Source: Rhodospirillales bacterium | Lineage (GTDB): Bacteria; Pseudomonadota; Alphaproteobacteria; Acetobacterales; Acetobacteraceae | Assembly (NCBI GenBank): GCA_018971455.1 | Contig: JAGXAV010000095.1 | Coordinates: forward strand, 1-7,263 | Direction: 5' to 3' | Length of the DNA: 7,263 nucleotides | In this document: positions 1 through 6,806 of the stretch, one piece after another | Numbering within the stretch: position 1 is the first letter of the stretch | How the letters are laid out: each line of letters opens with the position of its first letter | The notes under the pieces: model-generated | The model's input: only the letters and a program-made list of their open reading frames with translations | Database searches by the model: none | Told to the model about the DNA's origin: nothing | Position numbers and translations under genes: made by a program

Positions 1-494
1 AGGCCGCCGCCAAGTTCCCCGCCCTGCGCGCCGCCTGGCCCGAGCTGCGCCTGCACCTGATCGGCACCCTGCAGACCAACAAGGCGGCCGAGGCGGTGGC
101 GGTGGCCGATGTCATCGAAAGCCTGGACCGGCCGCGCCTGGCCGACGCGCTGGCCGCCGCGATCCAGCGCGCCGGGCGCACGCCGGCCTTGCTGGTGCAG
201 GTCAATGTCGGCGACGAGGCGCAGAAATCCGGTATTCCCCGCGCCGACGCCGACGCCTTCATCGCCGCCTGCCAGGCGCGGTTCGGGGCCGCGCTGACCG
301 GGCTGATGTGCATCCCGCCGGTCGAGGGCGACCCGGCGCCGCATTTCGACTGGCTTGCCGCCTGCGCCGCCCGCCATGGCCTCGGCGTGCTGTCGATGGG
401 GATGTCCGCCGATTTCGAGACCGCCATCGCCCATGGCGCCACCCATGTCCGCGTCGGCACCGCCATCTTCGGCAGCCGGCCGCCGGCGGGCTGA
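1..494 (+). CDS. YggS/PLPBP-family pyridoxal-phosphate homeostasis protein, 3' part (5' end outside window)
   Basis: The reading frame is open from base 3 and ends at TGA 492-494, giving 163 visible residues of a family usually about 220-230 aa long, so roughly the first 60 residues are missing. These would include the lysine that carries PLP. Seen: the family block LHLIGTLQTNK (bases 51-83, compare WHFIGPLQSNK in E. coli YggS), the central QVNVGDEAQKSGI segment, and the C-terminal phosphate-binding stretch LSMGMSADFETAI followed by VRVGTAIFG. Known of the family: a cytosolic, single-domain fold-type III barrel that binds PLP, has no demonstrated catalytic turnover, and keeps free PLP and amino/keto acid pools in balance. 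It lies 51 bp upstream of the potassium transporter on the same strand, so co-transcription is possible but there is no known functional link. An internal GTG at 96 is not the true start, because conserved sequence continues upstream of it. Confidence 0.93.
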   Translation, partial: AAAKFPALRAAWPELRLHLIGTLQTNKAAEAVAVADVIESLDRPRLADALAAAIQRAGRTPALLVQVNVGDEAQKSGIPRADADAFIAACQARFGAALTGLMCIPPVEGDPAPHFDWLAACAARHGLGVLSMGMSADFETAIAHGATHVRVGTAIFGSRPPAG

Positions 495-545
495 GCGGGC
501 TCGCGCCCTTGCGCGGGGCGTGACGGCGGCGTATCGGGCGCCGCC

Positions 546-2447
546 ATGGCACATGCATCCTCCGGCGTGACCGCCCAGCCCGCCGCCCGTCCGGCATTGC
601 GGCTCTCCGCCCTGCTTGGCGTGCTCGGCGTGGTTTACGGCGATATCGGCACCAGCCCGCTCTATGCCTTCAAGGCCAGCCTCGACCATTTCGCCCGCCG
701 GGGCATCAGCGAATACGAGGTGTTCGGCATCCTCTCGCTGATCTTCTGGTCGCTGGTGCTGATCGTGACGGTCAAATACGTCACGCTGGTGATGCGCGCC
801 GATAATCGCGGCGAGGGCGGCATCCTCGCGCTGATGGCGCTGGCCCAGCGCGGCATCGCCAGCGAGCGCATGCATTACGCGCTGGCGCTGCTCGGCATCG
901 GCGGCGCCTGCCTGTTCTTCGGGGACGGCGTCATCACCCCGGCGATCTCGGTGCTCTCGGCCGTCGAGGGGCTCGAGGTCGTGGCCGCACCGCTGCGCGA
1001 GTTCGTGCTGCCGGTCTCGGCCGTGGTCATCGTGGCGCTGTTCGTCTCGCAATCCTATGGCACCGGCAGCATCGGGCGCGTCTTCGGCCCGGTGATGGCG
1101 GTGTGGTTCACCGCCATCGGGCTGCTCGGCGCCGCCGAGATCGCCCACCATCCCCATATCCTGCTCGCCGTGCTGCCGAGCTACGCCGTGCTGCTGGTGG
1201 TGCACTACAAATTCCTTGCCTTTGTCGTGCTCGGCTCCGTGGTGCTGGCGGTGACCGGGGCGGAGGCGCTGTACGCTGATATGGGCCATTTCGGCCGCCA
1301 GCCCATCCGCGTCGCCTGGAGCTTTTTCGTGCTGCCCTGCCTGGTGCTGAACTATTTCGGCCAGGGCGCGCTGGTGCTGCGCCACCCGGAGGCCCTGAGC
1401 AGCCCGTTCTTCCTGCTCGCCCCGCACGGGCTGCGGCTGCCGCTGGTGATCCTGGCGACGCTGGCCACCGTGATCGCCAGCCAGGCGCTGATTTCCGGCG
1501 CCTATTCGATGGCGCGGCAATGCACCCAGCTCGGCTTCCTGCCGCGCATGACGGTGCAGCACACCAGCGCCACCGAGGAGGGGCAGATCTACCTCCCGCA
1601 GGTCAATTCCGCCCTGCTGGTGGGCGTGCTGATCCTCGTCTTTTCGTTTGGCAGCAGCGACGCGCTGGCCTCGGCCTACGGCATCGCGGTGACCGGCACG
1701 TTCACTTTCACCTGCGTGCTCGCCGCCGTCGCCTTCCGTCGGCAGTTCGGCTGGTCGCGCCCCGCGGCGCTGGGCGTGTTCGGCGCCTTCTTTCTGATCG
1801 ACCTCACCTTCTTCGCCGCCAACGCGCTGAAGATCCCGGAGGGCGGCTGGGTGCCGCTGGCGCTCGGCATCGCGCTGACCGCGATGATGACGACCTGGAA
1901 GCGCGGCCGCGACCTGCTGCTCGAGCGCTGGAAGCAGGACAGCCTGCCGCTGGCCTCGTTCCTCGCGCGGCTGCCGCAGTCGCGCACCGTGCGGGTGCCC
2001 GGCATGGCGGTGTTCCTGACCGGCAACCCCGAGCACGTGCCCGGCGCCCTGCTGCACAACCTCAAGCACAACAAGGTGCTGCACGAGCGCGTGCTGTTCG
2101 TGACGATGCAGAACATCGACGTGCCGGAAGTGCCGTCCGAGGAGCGCAGCACGATCACCGAGCTGGCGCCCGGCATCCATCGCGTGCTGATCGGCTATGG
2201 CTTCATGGAAAGCCCGAACCTGCCGCGCGACCTCGGCCTGCTGCGTGCCAAGGGCGTCGAGTTTGACCCGATGCAGGTGAGCTACTTCCTGGGCCGCGAG
2301 ACGCTGGTGCGCGCGACCGTGCCGAAACTGCCGATGTGGCGGCTGTGGCTGTTCCTGGTGATGGCGCGCAATGCCGTGCCGGCAACGGAGTTCTTCCGCA
2401 TTCCCAGCGACCGGGTGGTGGAGCTGGGCGTGCGGGTGGCGATCTGA
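546..2447 (+). CDS. kup: Kup-type low-affinity potassium uptake permease
   Basis: This encodes a 633-aa inner-membrane K+/H+ symporter of the Kup/HAK/KT family, close to the E. coli length of 622. Residues 20-450 hold about twelve hydrophobic segments, and residues 451-633 form the cytosolic C-terminal domain. Hallmarks seen: [15 protein letters not shown] (28-42), [11 protein letters not shown] (83-93), [13 protein letters not shown] (124-136), [13 protein letters not shown] (238-250), NYFGQGA (269-275), AYGIAVTGT (377-385) and [11 protein letters not shown] (506-516). By alignment from memory with E. coli Kup, the acidic residues important for transport (D23, E116, E229) correspond to D33, D127 and E240, so all are acidic here. 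The ATG at 546 lacks a clear Shine-Dalgarno sequence. GTG at 567 is an alternative start, but neither choice affects the conserved core. The gene follows the YggS gene by 51 bp and is convergent with the tRNA, 39 bp away. Confidence 0.97.
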   Translation: MAHASSGVTAQPAARPALRLSALLGVLGVVYGDIGTSPLYAFKASLDHFARRGISEYEVFGILSLIFWSLVLIVTVKYVTLVMRADNRGEGGILALMALAQRGIASERMHYALALLGIGGACLFFGDGVITPAISVLSAVEGLEVVAAPLREFVLPVSAVVIVALFVSQSYGTGSIGRVFGPVMAVWFTAIGLLGAAEIAHHPHILLAVLPSYAVLLVVHYKFLAFVVLGSVVLAVTGAEALYADMGHFGRQPIRVAWSFFVLPCLVLNYFGQGALVLRHPEALSSPFFLLAPHGLRLPLVILATLATVIASQALISGAYSMARQCTQLGFLPRMTVQHTSATEEGQIYLPQVNSALLVGVLILVFSFGSSDALASAYGIAVTGTFTFTCVLAAVAFRRQFGWSRPAALGVFGAFFLIDLTFFAANALKIPEGGWVPLALGIALTAMMTTWKRGRDLLLERWKQDSLPLASFLARLPQSRTVRVPGMAVFLTGNPEHVPGALLHNLKHNKVLHERVLFVTMQNIDVPEVPSEERSTITELAPGIHRVLIGYGFMESPNLPRDLGLLRAKGVEFDPMQVSYFLGRETLVRATVPKLPMWRLWLFLVMARNAVPATEFFRIPSDRVVELGVRVAI

Positions 2448-2486
2448 GCGCGCCTATCGAGCCATCCGGCCTGCCGGGGGGTGGGG

Positions 2487-2562
2487 TGGTGGAGCCAATC
2501 GGAATCGAACCGACGACCTCCTGAATGCCATTCAGGCGCTCTCCCAACTGAGCTATGGCCCC
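2487..2562 (-). tRNA. tRNA-Ala (anticodon GGC)
   Basis: The reverse complement folds into a complete 76-nt cloverleaf. The acceptor stem is GGGGCCA paired with TGGCTCC (one G-T wobble), followed by discriminator A and an encoded CCA (plus-strand tgg 2487-2489). The D arm contains AGCTCAGTTGGGAGAGC. The anticodon stem is CCTGA/TCAGG with the 7-nt loop ATGGCAT, so the anticodon is GGC (plus-strand 2527-2529), reading GCC alanine codons. The T arm has the loop TTCGATT between GTCGG and CCGAT. There is no intron. Alanine GCC is very frequent in this GC-rich sequence, so a dedicated GGC isoacceptor fits the codon use of the neighbours. It is transcribed towards kup. Confidence 0.97.
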
Positions 2563-2604
2563 GCCCTCTGTCACAACGTGCTTGCGCGACGCGGTGAGGA
2601 GCGG

Positions 2605-2633
2605 CGTATAGACGCCTGCGCCGACCGGATCAA
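2605..2633 (-). promoter_or_regulatory. Probable sigma70-type promoter of the tRNA-Ala gene
   Basis: Read on the - strand, TTGATC (2633-2628) is followed by a 17-bp spacer and TATACG (2610-2605), a good match to the TTGACA-N17-TATAAT consensus. The expected start would be near 2598, leaving a leader of about 35 nt before the mature tRNA 5' end at 2562. The stretch after the -10 is GC-rich (CCGCTCC), as is typical of stringently controlled stable-RNA promoters. Seen: boxes and spacing. Inferred: function and control. Confidence 0.55.
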
Positions 2634-2704
2634 GAGCCGCCGGGCAGAGCCGCCCTGCGCATTCGCCGTGCCCGCCGCGGCGCCGCAGATTGGGGAGAGG
2701 CCGA

Positions 2705-3247
2705 ATGGGAGGACACGCCGCCTGGCACCCGCCCGACGAGGCGACCGCCGCCAGCAACCTGATGGTGTTCATCGAGTGGCTGCGCGCCTCGGGACTCCTG
2801 CCTGAGGCCGATCCGGCCGAGGTTGCGGCCTGGCGCGCCCGCGCGCCCGACGCCTTTGCCGCCGCCATTGCGGGGTTTGCCGGGCTCGACACCCAGGGCA
2901 GCGTCCGCGACGCGGTGCGCCGGGCCGGCGGCACGCTGGTGCTGCATCGCGGCGGGCGGCGGCGCGTCTGGCGCGCCGGCGCCATGCCGCCCGACATCGC
3001 CATGTCGCTGGAGTTGCCGGGCTGGGACGTGGTTCTGGAGCTGGTCGCCGACCATCTGCTGCGCGCCGAGACGCGCCCGGATCATCGCCTGCTGTGGGAT
3101 GCCGACCAGACGGATCCCTGGCCGCTGGCGGCCCTGCTGGTCGGCGCGACCGTCATCCTCGCCGAGCCGGGCGCCGGCGAGGCCCTGCTCGGCCCGGAGG
3201 AGGCGGTGCGCCTTACGCCGCTACCTTCAGCTCCGGGTGCAGGCTGA
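2705..3247 (+). CDS. Small protein resembling a truncated acetoacetyl-CoA synthetase (ACAS_N-like), function unknown
   Basis: This is a 180-aa protein. ATG 2705 is preferred over the in-frame TTG at 2690 because GGGGAGAGG (2692-2700) ends a few bases before it and makes a strong Shine-Dalgarno. Residues 7-61 ([20 protein letters not shown], later [11 protein letters not shown]) resemble the start of acetoacetyl-CoA synthetases (ACAS_N-type, of the form W-P-S-x-AASNL-x-x-F-x-x-W). Residues 108-155, with RPDHRLLW and [15 protein letters not shown], resemble the internal RPGDRLFW...WLVSALASGATLVLYDG segment of the same enzymes. The roughly 45 residues between are basic and unrecognised. The ATP-binding TSGTTG-x-PK motif and the whole C-terminal adenylation region are absent, so it cannot be an active ligase as is. 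The last 11 residues (170-180) are encoded antisense to the end of scoB. No signal peptide or membrane segment is visible. It could be a regulatory or structural derivative or a decaying gene. That the gene is real is fairly likely (strong RBS, high GC3 style); its relationship to the synthetases is inferred by eye. Confidence 0.68.
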   Translation: MGGHAAWHPPDEATAASNLMVFIEWLRASGLLPEADPAEVAAWRARAPDAFAAAIAGFAGLDTQGSVRDAVRRAGGTLVLHRGGRRRVWRAGAMPPDIAMSLELPGWDVVLELVADHLLRAETRPDHRLLWDADQTDPWPLAALLVGATVILAEPGAGEALLGPEEAVRLTPLPSAPGAG

Positions 3248-3869
3248 ACGCCGCCTCGGTCGCGGCGCGGATCTCATCGACGCTGACGCCGGCCGCGGTC
3301 TCCAGCAGGACCACGCCGCCGCCGTGCCGGTCGATCGAGAACACGCCGAGATCGGTCACCACCATGTCCACCACGCCGGCGCCGGTCAGCGGCAGCGTGC
3401 AGCGGCTGAGCAGCTTGGGCTTGCCGCCGGCGGTGTGCTCCATCAGCACCACCACGCGGCGCACGCCGGCCACCAGGTCCATCGCCCCGCCCATGCCCTT
3501 GACCATCTTGCCGGGGATCATCCAGTTGGCGAGGTCGCCATTCTCCGCCACCTGCAAGGCGCCGAGGATGGAGATGTCGATATGCCCGCCGCGCACCATG
3601 GCGAAGCTCGCCGCGCTGTCGAAGAAGCTGGTGGTGGGGATTTCGGTGACGGTCTGCTTGCCGGCATTGATGAGGTCGGCATCCTCCTCGCCCTCGAACG
3701 GGAAGGGGCCCATGCCGAGCATGCCGTTTTCGCTGTGCAGCTGCACGCTGATGCCGTCGGGAATGTGGTTGGCCACCAGCGTCGGGATGCCGATGCCGAG
3801 ATTGACGTAGAAGCCGTCCTCGAGCTCGAGCGCCGCGCGGGCCGCCATCTGATCGCGTGTCCAGGCCAT
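3213..3869 (-). CDS. scoB: 3-oxoacid CoA-transferase subunit B
   Basis: This encodes a 218-aa beta subunit of class I CoA-transferase, a normal length for ScoB/PcaJ/AtoA-type proteins. With ScoA it transfers CoA from succinyl-CoA to acetoacetate (or another 3-oxoacid) in the cytosol. Seen: [15 protein letters not shown] (23-37), then [13 protein letters not shown] (43-55), which contains the family signature SENG with the catalytic glutamate E47 that forms the glutamyl-CoA thioester. These are followed by [33 protein letters not shown] and [14 protein letters not shown]. Start: ATG at 3869, with AGGAG spaced 8 nt upstream in a short AT-rich patch. An out-of-frame ATG at 3873 overlaps it and is too close to the AGGAG. 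The gene follows scoA on the same strand after an unusually long repeat-filled gap. Its 3' end overlaps the convergent 180-aa gene by 35 bp. Substrate preference (acetoacetate versus 3-oxoadipate) cannot be fixed from sequence; there are no beta-ketoadipate pathway genes beside it, which favours acetoacetate. Confidence 0.96.
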   Translation of the reverse strand: MAWTRDQMAARAALELEDGFYVNLGIGIPTLVANHIPDGISVQLHSENGMLGMGPFPFEGEEDADLINAGKQTVTEIPTTSFFDSAASFAMVRGGHIDISILGALQVAENGDLANWMIPGKMVKGMGGAMDLVAGVRRVVVLMEHTAGGKPKLLSRCTLPLTGAGVVDMVVTDLGVFSIDRHGGGVVLLETAAGVSVDEIRAATEAAFSLHPELKVAA

Positions 3870-3886
3870 GCATAAATCTCCTAAAG

Positions 3887-4004
3887 AACGCCCGCGCGCC
3901 GCCGTGTAAGTTTTAGAACGCTCGCGCTCCGCTGCCGCGTGCGGTTGAAAACGCTCGCGCTCCGCTGCCGCGTGCGGTTGAGAACGCTCACGCGCCGCTG
4001 CCGC
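3887..4004. repeat. 33-bp tandem repeat between scoA and scoB
   Basis: On the plus strand the unit begins AACGCTCGCGCTCCGCTGCC. Copy 1 (3917-3949) and copy 2 (3950-3982) are 33 bp each and differ at one base by hand alignment. Copy 3 (3983-4004) matches the first 22 bp with two mismatches and ends exactly next to the scoA stop codon (4005-4007). A degenerate fourth copy of about 30 bp (3887-3916) shares the AACGC start and GC-rich body and abuts the scoB ribosome-binding region. The array fills nearly the whole 135-bp scoA-scoB gap. Each unit contains CCGCGTGCGG, a small self-complementary block. It lies inside the presumed scoAB transcript, so it might influence mRNA folding or processing (inference). 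Confidence 0.9.
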
Positions 4005-4715
4005 TCATGCCGCGCGCTTGCGCACGGTGCGTTGCTCGATGCGCTTGTCGACCGTGGCGAGCTTGACGATGCGTTTGACGAAGATGCCGGCGGTGACGAT
4101 GTGGTCGGGGTCGATGCTGCCCGGCTCGACCAGCTCCTCGACCTCGGCCACCGTGACCTTGGCCGCGGTGGCCATGATCGGGTTGAAGTTTCGCGCCGTC
4201 TTGCGATAGACGAGGTTGCCCTCGGTATCGGCCTTCCAGGCATGGATGATGGCCAGATCGGCGAAGATGCCGCGCTCCATCACATAGTCGAGCCCGTCGA
4301 ACTGCCGTACCTCCTTGCCTTCCGCGATCTGCGTGCCGGCGCCGGTGCGGGTGAAGAAGGCGGGAATGCCGGCGCCGCCGGCACGGATGCGCTCGGCCAG
4401 CGTGCCTTGCGGGTTGAACTCGATCTCCAGCTCGCCGGCGAGGTATTGCCGCGCAAAGGTGGCGTTCTCCCCGACATAGGAGCTGATCATCTTGCGGATC
4501 TGGCGGGTTTGCAGCAGCAGGCCGAGCCCGGCATCGTCGATCCCGGCATTGTTGCTCACCACGGTGAGGTCCTTCACGCCGGAGTCGCGGATGGCCTCGA
4601 TCAGGGAGCCCGGAATGCCGCACAGGCCGAAGCCGCCGGACATGATCGTCATGCCGTCGCGCAGCACGCCGGCCAACGCGGCCGCGGCACCCGGATAGAC
4701 CTTGTTCACCGCCAT
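4005..4715 (-). CDS. scoA: 3-oxoacid CoA-transferase subunit A
   Basis: This encodes a 236-aa alpha subunit of the class I CoA-transferase, partner of ScoB, normal in length for the family. Seen: DGMTIMSGGFGLCGIP (20-35), close to the CoA-transferase family I signature (GGF-x3-G-x-P), then TVVSNNAGID (51-60), the glycine-rich AGGAGIPAFFTRTGAGT (112-128), and RNFNPIMATAAKVTVAEVEELV (175-196). Start: ATG 4715 is chosen because GGGAGGG lies about 7 nt upstream and the protein then begins MAVNKVYPGA as in homologues. The frame stays open further upstream to a TTG at 4769, but those 18 residues are not family-like. It is first of the scoAB pair and starts 99 bp after the stop of the EF-G-like gene on the same strand. 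Read-through from that gene is possible, though a hairpin intervenes. Confidence 0.96.
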   Translation of the reverse strand: MAVNKVYPGAAAALAGVLRDGMTIMSGGFGLCGIPGSLIEAIRDSGVKDLTVVSNNAGIDDAGLGLLLQTRQIRKMISSYVGENATFARQYLAGELEIEFNPQGTLAERIRAGGAGIPAFFTRTGAGTQIAEGKEVRQFDGLDYVMERGIFADLAIIHAWKADTEGNLVYRKTARNFNPIMATAAKVTVAEVEELVEPGSIDPDHIVTAGIFVKRIVKLATVDKRIEQRTVRKRAA

Positions 4716-4754
4716 GCACCACCCTCCCGTTTGCGGCCGTGATGTGCCATCGGC

Positions 4755-4766
4755 CAAGCCGGCTTG
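4755..4766. other. 12-bp perfect palindrome upstream of scoA
   Basis: CAAGCCGGCTTG is a perfect inverted repeat located 40-51 bp upstream of the scoA ATG. It overlaps TTGCAA (- strand 4770-4765), which could serve as a -35 element, although no good -10 follows 17 bp later. Beside it TGCAACCCG occurs twice (4765-4773 and 4781-4789), a 16-bp-spaced direct repeat. Operator function is possible but unproven; such GC-rich palindromes can arise by chance. Confidence 0.3.
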
Positions 4767-4785
4767 CAACCCGAAACGCGTGCAA

Positions 4786-4811
4786 CCCGGCCCGCCGGCG
4801 GGGTGGCCGGG
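4786..4811 (-). terminator. GC-rich hairpin after the EF-G-like gene (possible weak terminator)
   Basis: Arms CCCGGCC (4786-4792) and GGCCGGG (4805-4811) pair perfectly over 7 bp around a 12-nt GC-rich loop, which can itself fold as part of CCCGCCGGCGGG. The hairpin begins 3 nt past the TAG of the EF-G-like gene. No T-run follows, so intrinsic termination is uncertain. It may instead protect the mRNA 3' end. Confidence 0.35.
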
Positions 4812-4814
4812 CGG

Positions 4815-6806
4815 CTAGGCGGCTCCTCGTTCGGCCCGGCCGCGCGGCTCGGCGAGGTGGTCGAACCGGCGGTGGAAGCTGCCCAGCCCCATCGTCATGG
4901 ACCGCAGCTCGATGATCAGGTCGCCCATCTCGGCGGCGGGCACCAGCGCCTCGACATCGTCCCAGCCGGGCCGGTCCGGCATTTCGCCATAGCCCAGAAT
5001 CTGGCCGCGCCGCCCGCTCAGCAGGCGTTGCGCCTTGGCGGTGAAGCTGTTCGGCACATGCACCCGGACATGGTCGATCGGCTCCAGCAGCACCGGGTCG
5101 GCGGCGGCCAGTCCTTCATCCATCGCCATGCGGGTCGCCGTGCGGAACGCCATGTCGGAGCTGTCCACGCTGTGAAACGTGCCGTCCACGAGCGTCACGG
5201 CGATATCGACCACGGGGTGGCCGAGCGGACCCTTGCGCGCCGCCTCCTCCGCCGCTTCGCCGATCGCGGGGATGTAGTTGCGCGGAATGGCGCCGCCGAC
5301 CACGCGATCGACGAACTGGAAGCCCTCGCCGCGGGCGCGCGGGGCGATGTCGATCTTGACGTCGGCGAACTGGCCGTGCCCGCCGGTCTGGCGTTTCAGC
5401 CGGGAATGCTGGTGCACGGGGCGGCGGATGGTCTCGCGGTAGCCGATGCGCGGGGCGCTGGTGGTCAGGCGCAGGTTGAAGCCGCTGGCCAGCCGCTCCA
5501 CGGCCGCGGCGAGGTGCACCTCGCCCTGGCCGTGCAGCACGGTCTGGCCAAGCTCGGCCTCCTGCGTGACCCGCAGCGAGGGGTCTTCCTCGATCAGTTT
5601 CTGCAGCGCGCCGGAGAGCTTGACGTCGTCGCCGCGCGCCTCGGCGACGATGGCCAGCGCGTAGACCGGCTCCGGCGGCGCCGGAAAGGGCAGCGCATCG
5701 CCCCCCAGCGTGGCGCCGGTGGCAACACTGTCGAGCCGGCCAAGCCCGACCAGCTCACCGGCCACGGCACTGCCCGATTTCACCGCCTCGCCGGCCGGCA
5801 TGCGGAACACGCCGCCCACGCGGGCCGCCCCGAAGGCCGCGCCATCCTTCATCTCGCCGCGCCAGATGCGGGCCAGCGAGAGCTTGCCGCCGGCGGCGTG
5901 CTGGGTGCGGAAGACCTGCGCGAGCGCCGCACCTTCCGGGGCGATGCCCAGGCGGGACGCGGTCTCGCCGGCGGATGGCGTGTCGTGGCGCAGCGCCTTC
6001 CACAGCCGCCGCACTCCGTGATCGGCCTCGGCCGCGCCGAGGAGCACCTCGACGACGCGGTCCTCGGCGAGATCGCGGCGCAGCTGGGCATAGATCTCGT
6101 CGGTGCCGGGCGCGATGTCGTCGAGAATCTTCTCGAGCAGCGCATCGTCATGGTCGGCGAGCACCTCGAGCAGGGCGGCCCGCGCCTCCTCCTCGCGCCC
6201 GCGCATTTCGGCCGGCTGGCTGAGCAGTTCGGAGGGCATGCCGCGCCGGTAGCGATAGGCGCGCGCGCTGACCAGATCGACATAGCCGGTGACCGCGCCG
6301 CCGGTGCGCGTCGGCACCTGGCGCAGCACCAGCGGGGCGGCCGAATATTCCTGCAGGGCCGCCAGCGTGTCGCGTACCGCGCCGTCCAGTGTGTCGATGC
6401 GGTTGACGAAGACGATATGCGGCACCCGGGCGGCGTCGAGCGCGCGCAGGAAGGGGGCGACCGTCAAGGCCCGTGCCGGCTGCGGGTCGCAGACCACCAC
6501 CGCGAGATCGACCACGGCGATCGCGCAGGCGGTGGCATGGGCGAACTCCACCGAGCCGGGGCAGTCGAGGATCGACCAGGAATCGCCCAGATAGCTGCAA
6601 TGGCCGAGGCGCATTTCGGTGCCGGCCCGGCGGGTGCGCGGGTCGCTGCGCCGGATCGGCGCGCCGGCGGTCTGCATCAACGCCTCGAACAGCGTCGATT
6701 TGCCGCTGCCATAGGGGCCGATCAGCGCCACGGACCGCGCCTGGGCGCCGGATTGGGAGTTTGGGCGAGCCCGATCAGAGCCGCCCCCGTTTTCGGGTTT
6801 CGACAC
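4815..6806 (-). CDS. EF-G-like translational GTPase paralogue (not canonical FusA)
   Basis: This 663-aa protein shows the full EF-G domain order but is shorter than canonical EF-G (about 690-705 aa). Start: GTG at 6806, supported by GGAGG seven nt upstream. G domain: P-loop GPYGSGKST (30-38), DCPGSVEF (81-88) where canonical EF-G has DTPGHVDF, and NRID (135-138) where canonical is NKMD. The switch I block RGITI is not recognisable; AGTEM (61-65) is the nearest sequence. Domain II spans about 285-370. Domain III includes LIEEDPSLRV (404-413) and GQTVLHGQGEVHL (420-432). Domain IV includes TGGHGQFADV (474-483), GGAIPRNYIPAI (504-515) and VDSSDMAFRTA (547-557). Domain V includes LLEPI (573-577) and LRSMTMGLGSF (634-644). 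Ribosome-contacting domains are thus well kept while the GTPase core has drifted. Alphaproteobacteria commonly carry such a second EF-G-like gene; its role is not known to me. It sits apart from any rpsL-rpsG-fusA-tuf cluster, which also argues against the primary EF-G. It is divergent from the DUF1489 gene. Confidence 0.9.
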   Translation of the reverse strand: MSKPENGGGSDRARPNSQSGAQARSVALIGPYGSGKSTLFEALMQTAGAPIRRSDPRTRRAGTEMRLGHCSYLGDSWSILDCPGSVEFAHATACAIAVVDLAVVVCDPQPARALTVAPFLRALDAARVPHIVFVNRIDTLDGAVRDTLAALQEYSAAPLVLRQVPTRTGGAVTGYVDLVSARAYRYRRGMPSELLSQPAEMRGREEEARAALLEVLADHDDALLEKILDDIAPGTDEIYAQLRRDLAEDRVVEVLLGAAEADHGVRRLWKALRHDTPSAGETASRLGIAPEGAALAQVFRTQHAAGGKLSLARIWRGEMKDGAAFGAARVGGVFRMPAGEAVKSGSAVAGELVGLGRLDSVATGATLGGDALPFPAPPEPVYALAIVAEARGDDVKLSGALQKLIEEDPSLRVTQEAELGQTVLHGQGEVHLAAAVERLASGFNLRLTTSAPRIGYRETIRRPVHQHSRLKRQTGGHGQFADVKIDIAPRARGEGFQFVDRVVGGAIPRNYIPAIGEAAEEAARKGPLGHPVVDIAVTLVDGTFHSVDSSDMAFRTATRMAMDEGLAAADPVLLEPIDHVRVHVPNSFTAKAQRLLSGRRGQILGYGEMPDRPGWDDVEALVPAAEMGDLIIELRSMTMGLGSFHRRFDHLAEPRGRAERGAA

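Noticed and set aside
496..545. Terminator or ribosome-binding site between the YggS gene and kup
   Set aside because: Only a 4-bp GCCC/GGGC pairing and no purine-rich Shine-Dalgarno before the kup ATG were found. Nothing is supportable.
2466..2477. CCGG-CCTG-CCGG hairpin between kup and tRNA-Ala as a bidirectional terminator
   Set aside because: There are only 4 bp of stem and no T-run on either side. It is too weak to call.
2487..2562. tRNA gene as an integration (att) site of a genomic island
   Set aside because: No integrase and no duplicated tRNA 3' end were seen in the window, and both flanks look like ordinary chromosomal genes.
2203..3003. 266-aa - strand reading frame spanning the kup end, the tRNA and the 180-aa gene
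   Set aside because: It runs straight through a well-folded tRNA on the same strand and is Arg/Pro/Ser-rich, as expected of a shadow frame in GC-rich DNA.
3887..4004. CRISPR array
   Set aside because: The units are directly contiguous 33-bp repeats with no unique spacers, and no cas genes lie nearby.
3881..4243. 120-aa - strand reading frame across the scoA end and the gap, as an independent gene
   Set aside because: Its N-terminal part is a +1 shadow of scoA with Ser/Arg/Pro-rich low-complexity composition, and the rest is the tandem repeat. It has no family resemblance.
4716..4769. Extended ScoA start at TTG 4769
   Set aside because: The extra 18 residues are not family-like, whereas ATG 4715 has a well-spaced GGGAGGG and the family-typical N-terminus.
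4815..6806. Tetracycline-resistance ribosomal protection protein (TetM type)
   Set aside because: The protein shares the EF-G architecture, but its motifs and length fit the alphaproteobacterial EF-G-like paralogue. No mobile context or composition change was seen.
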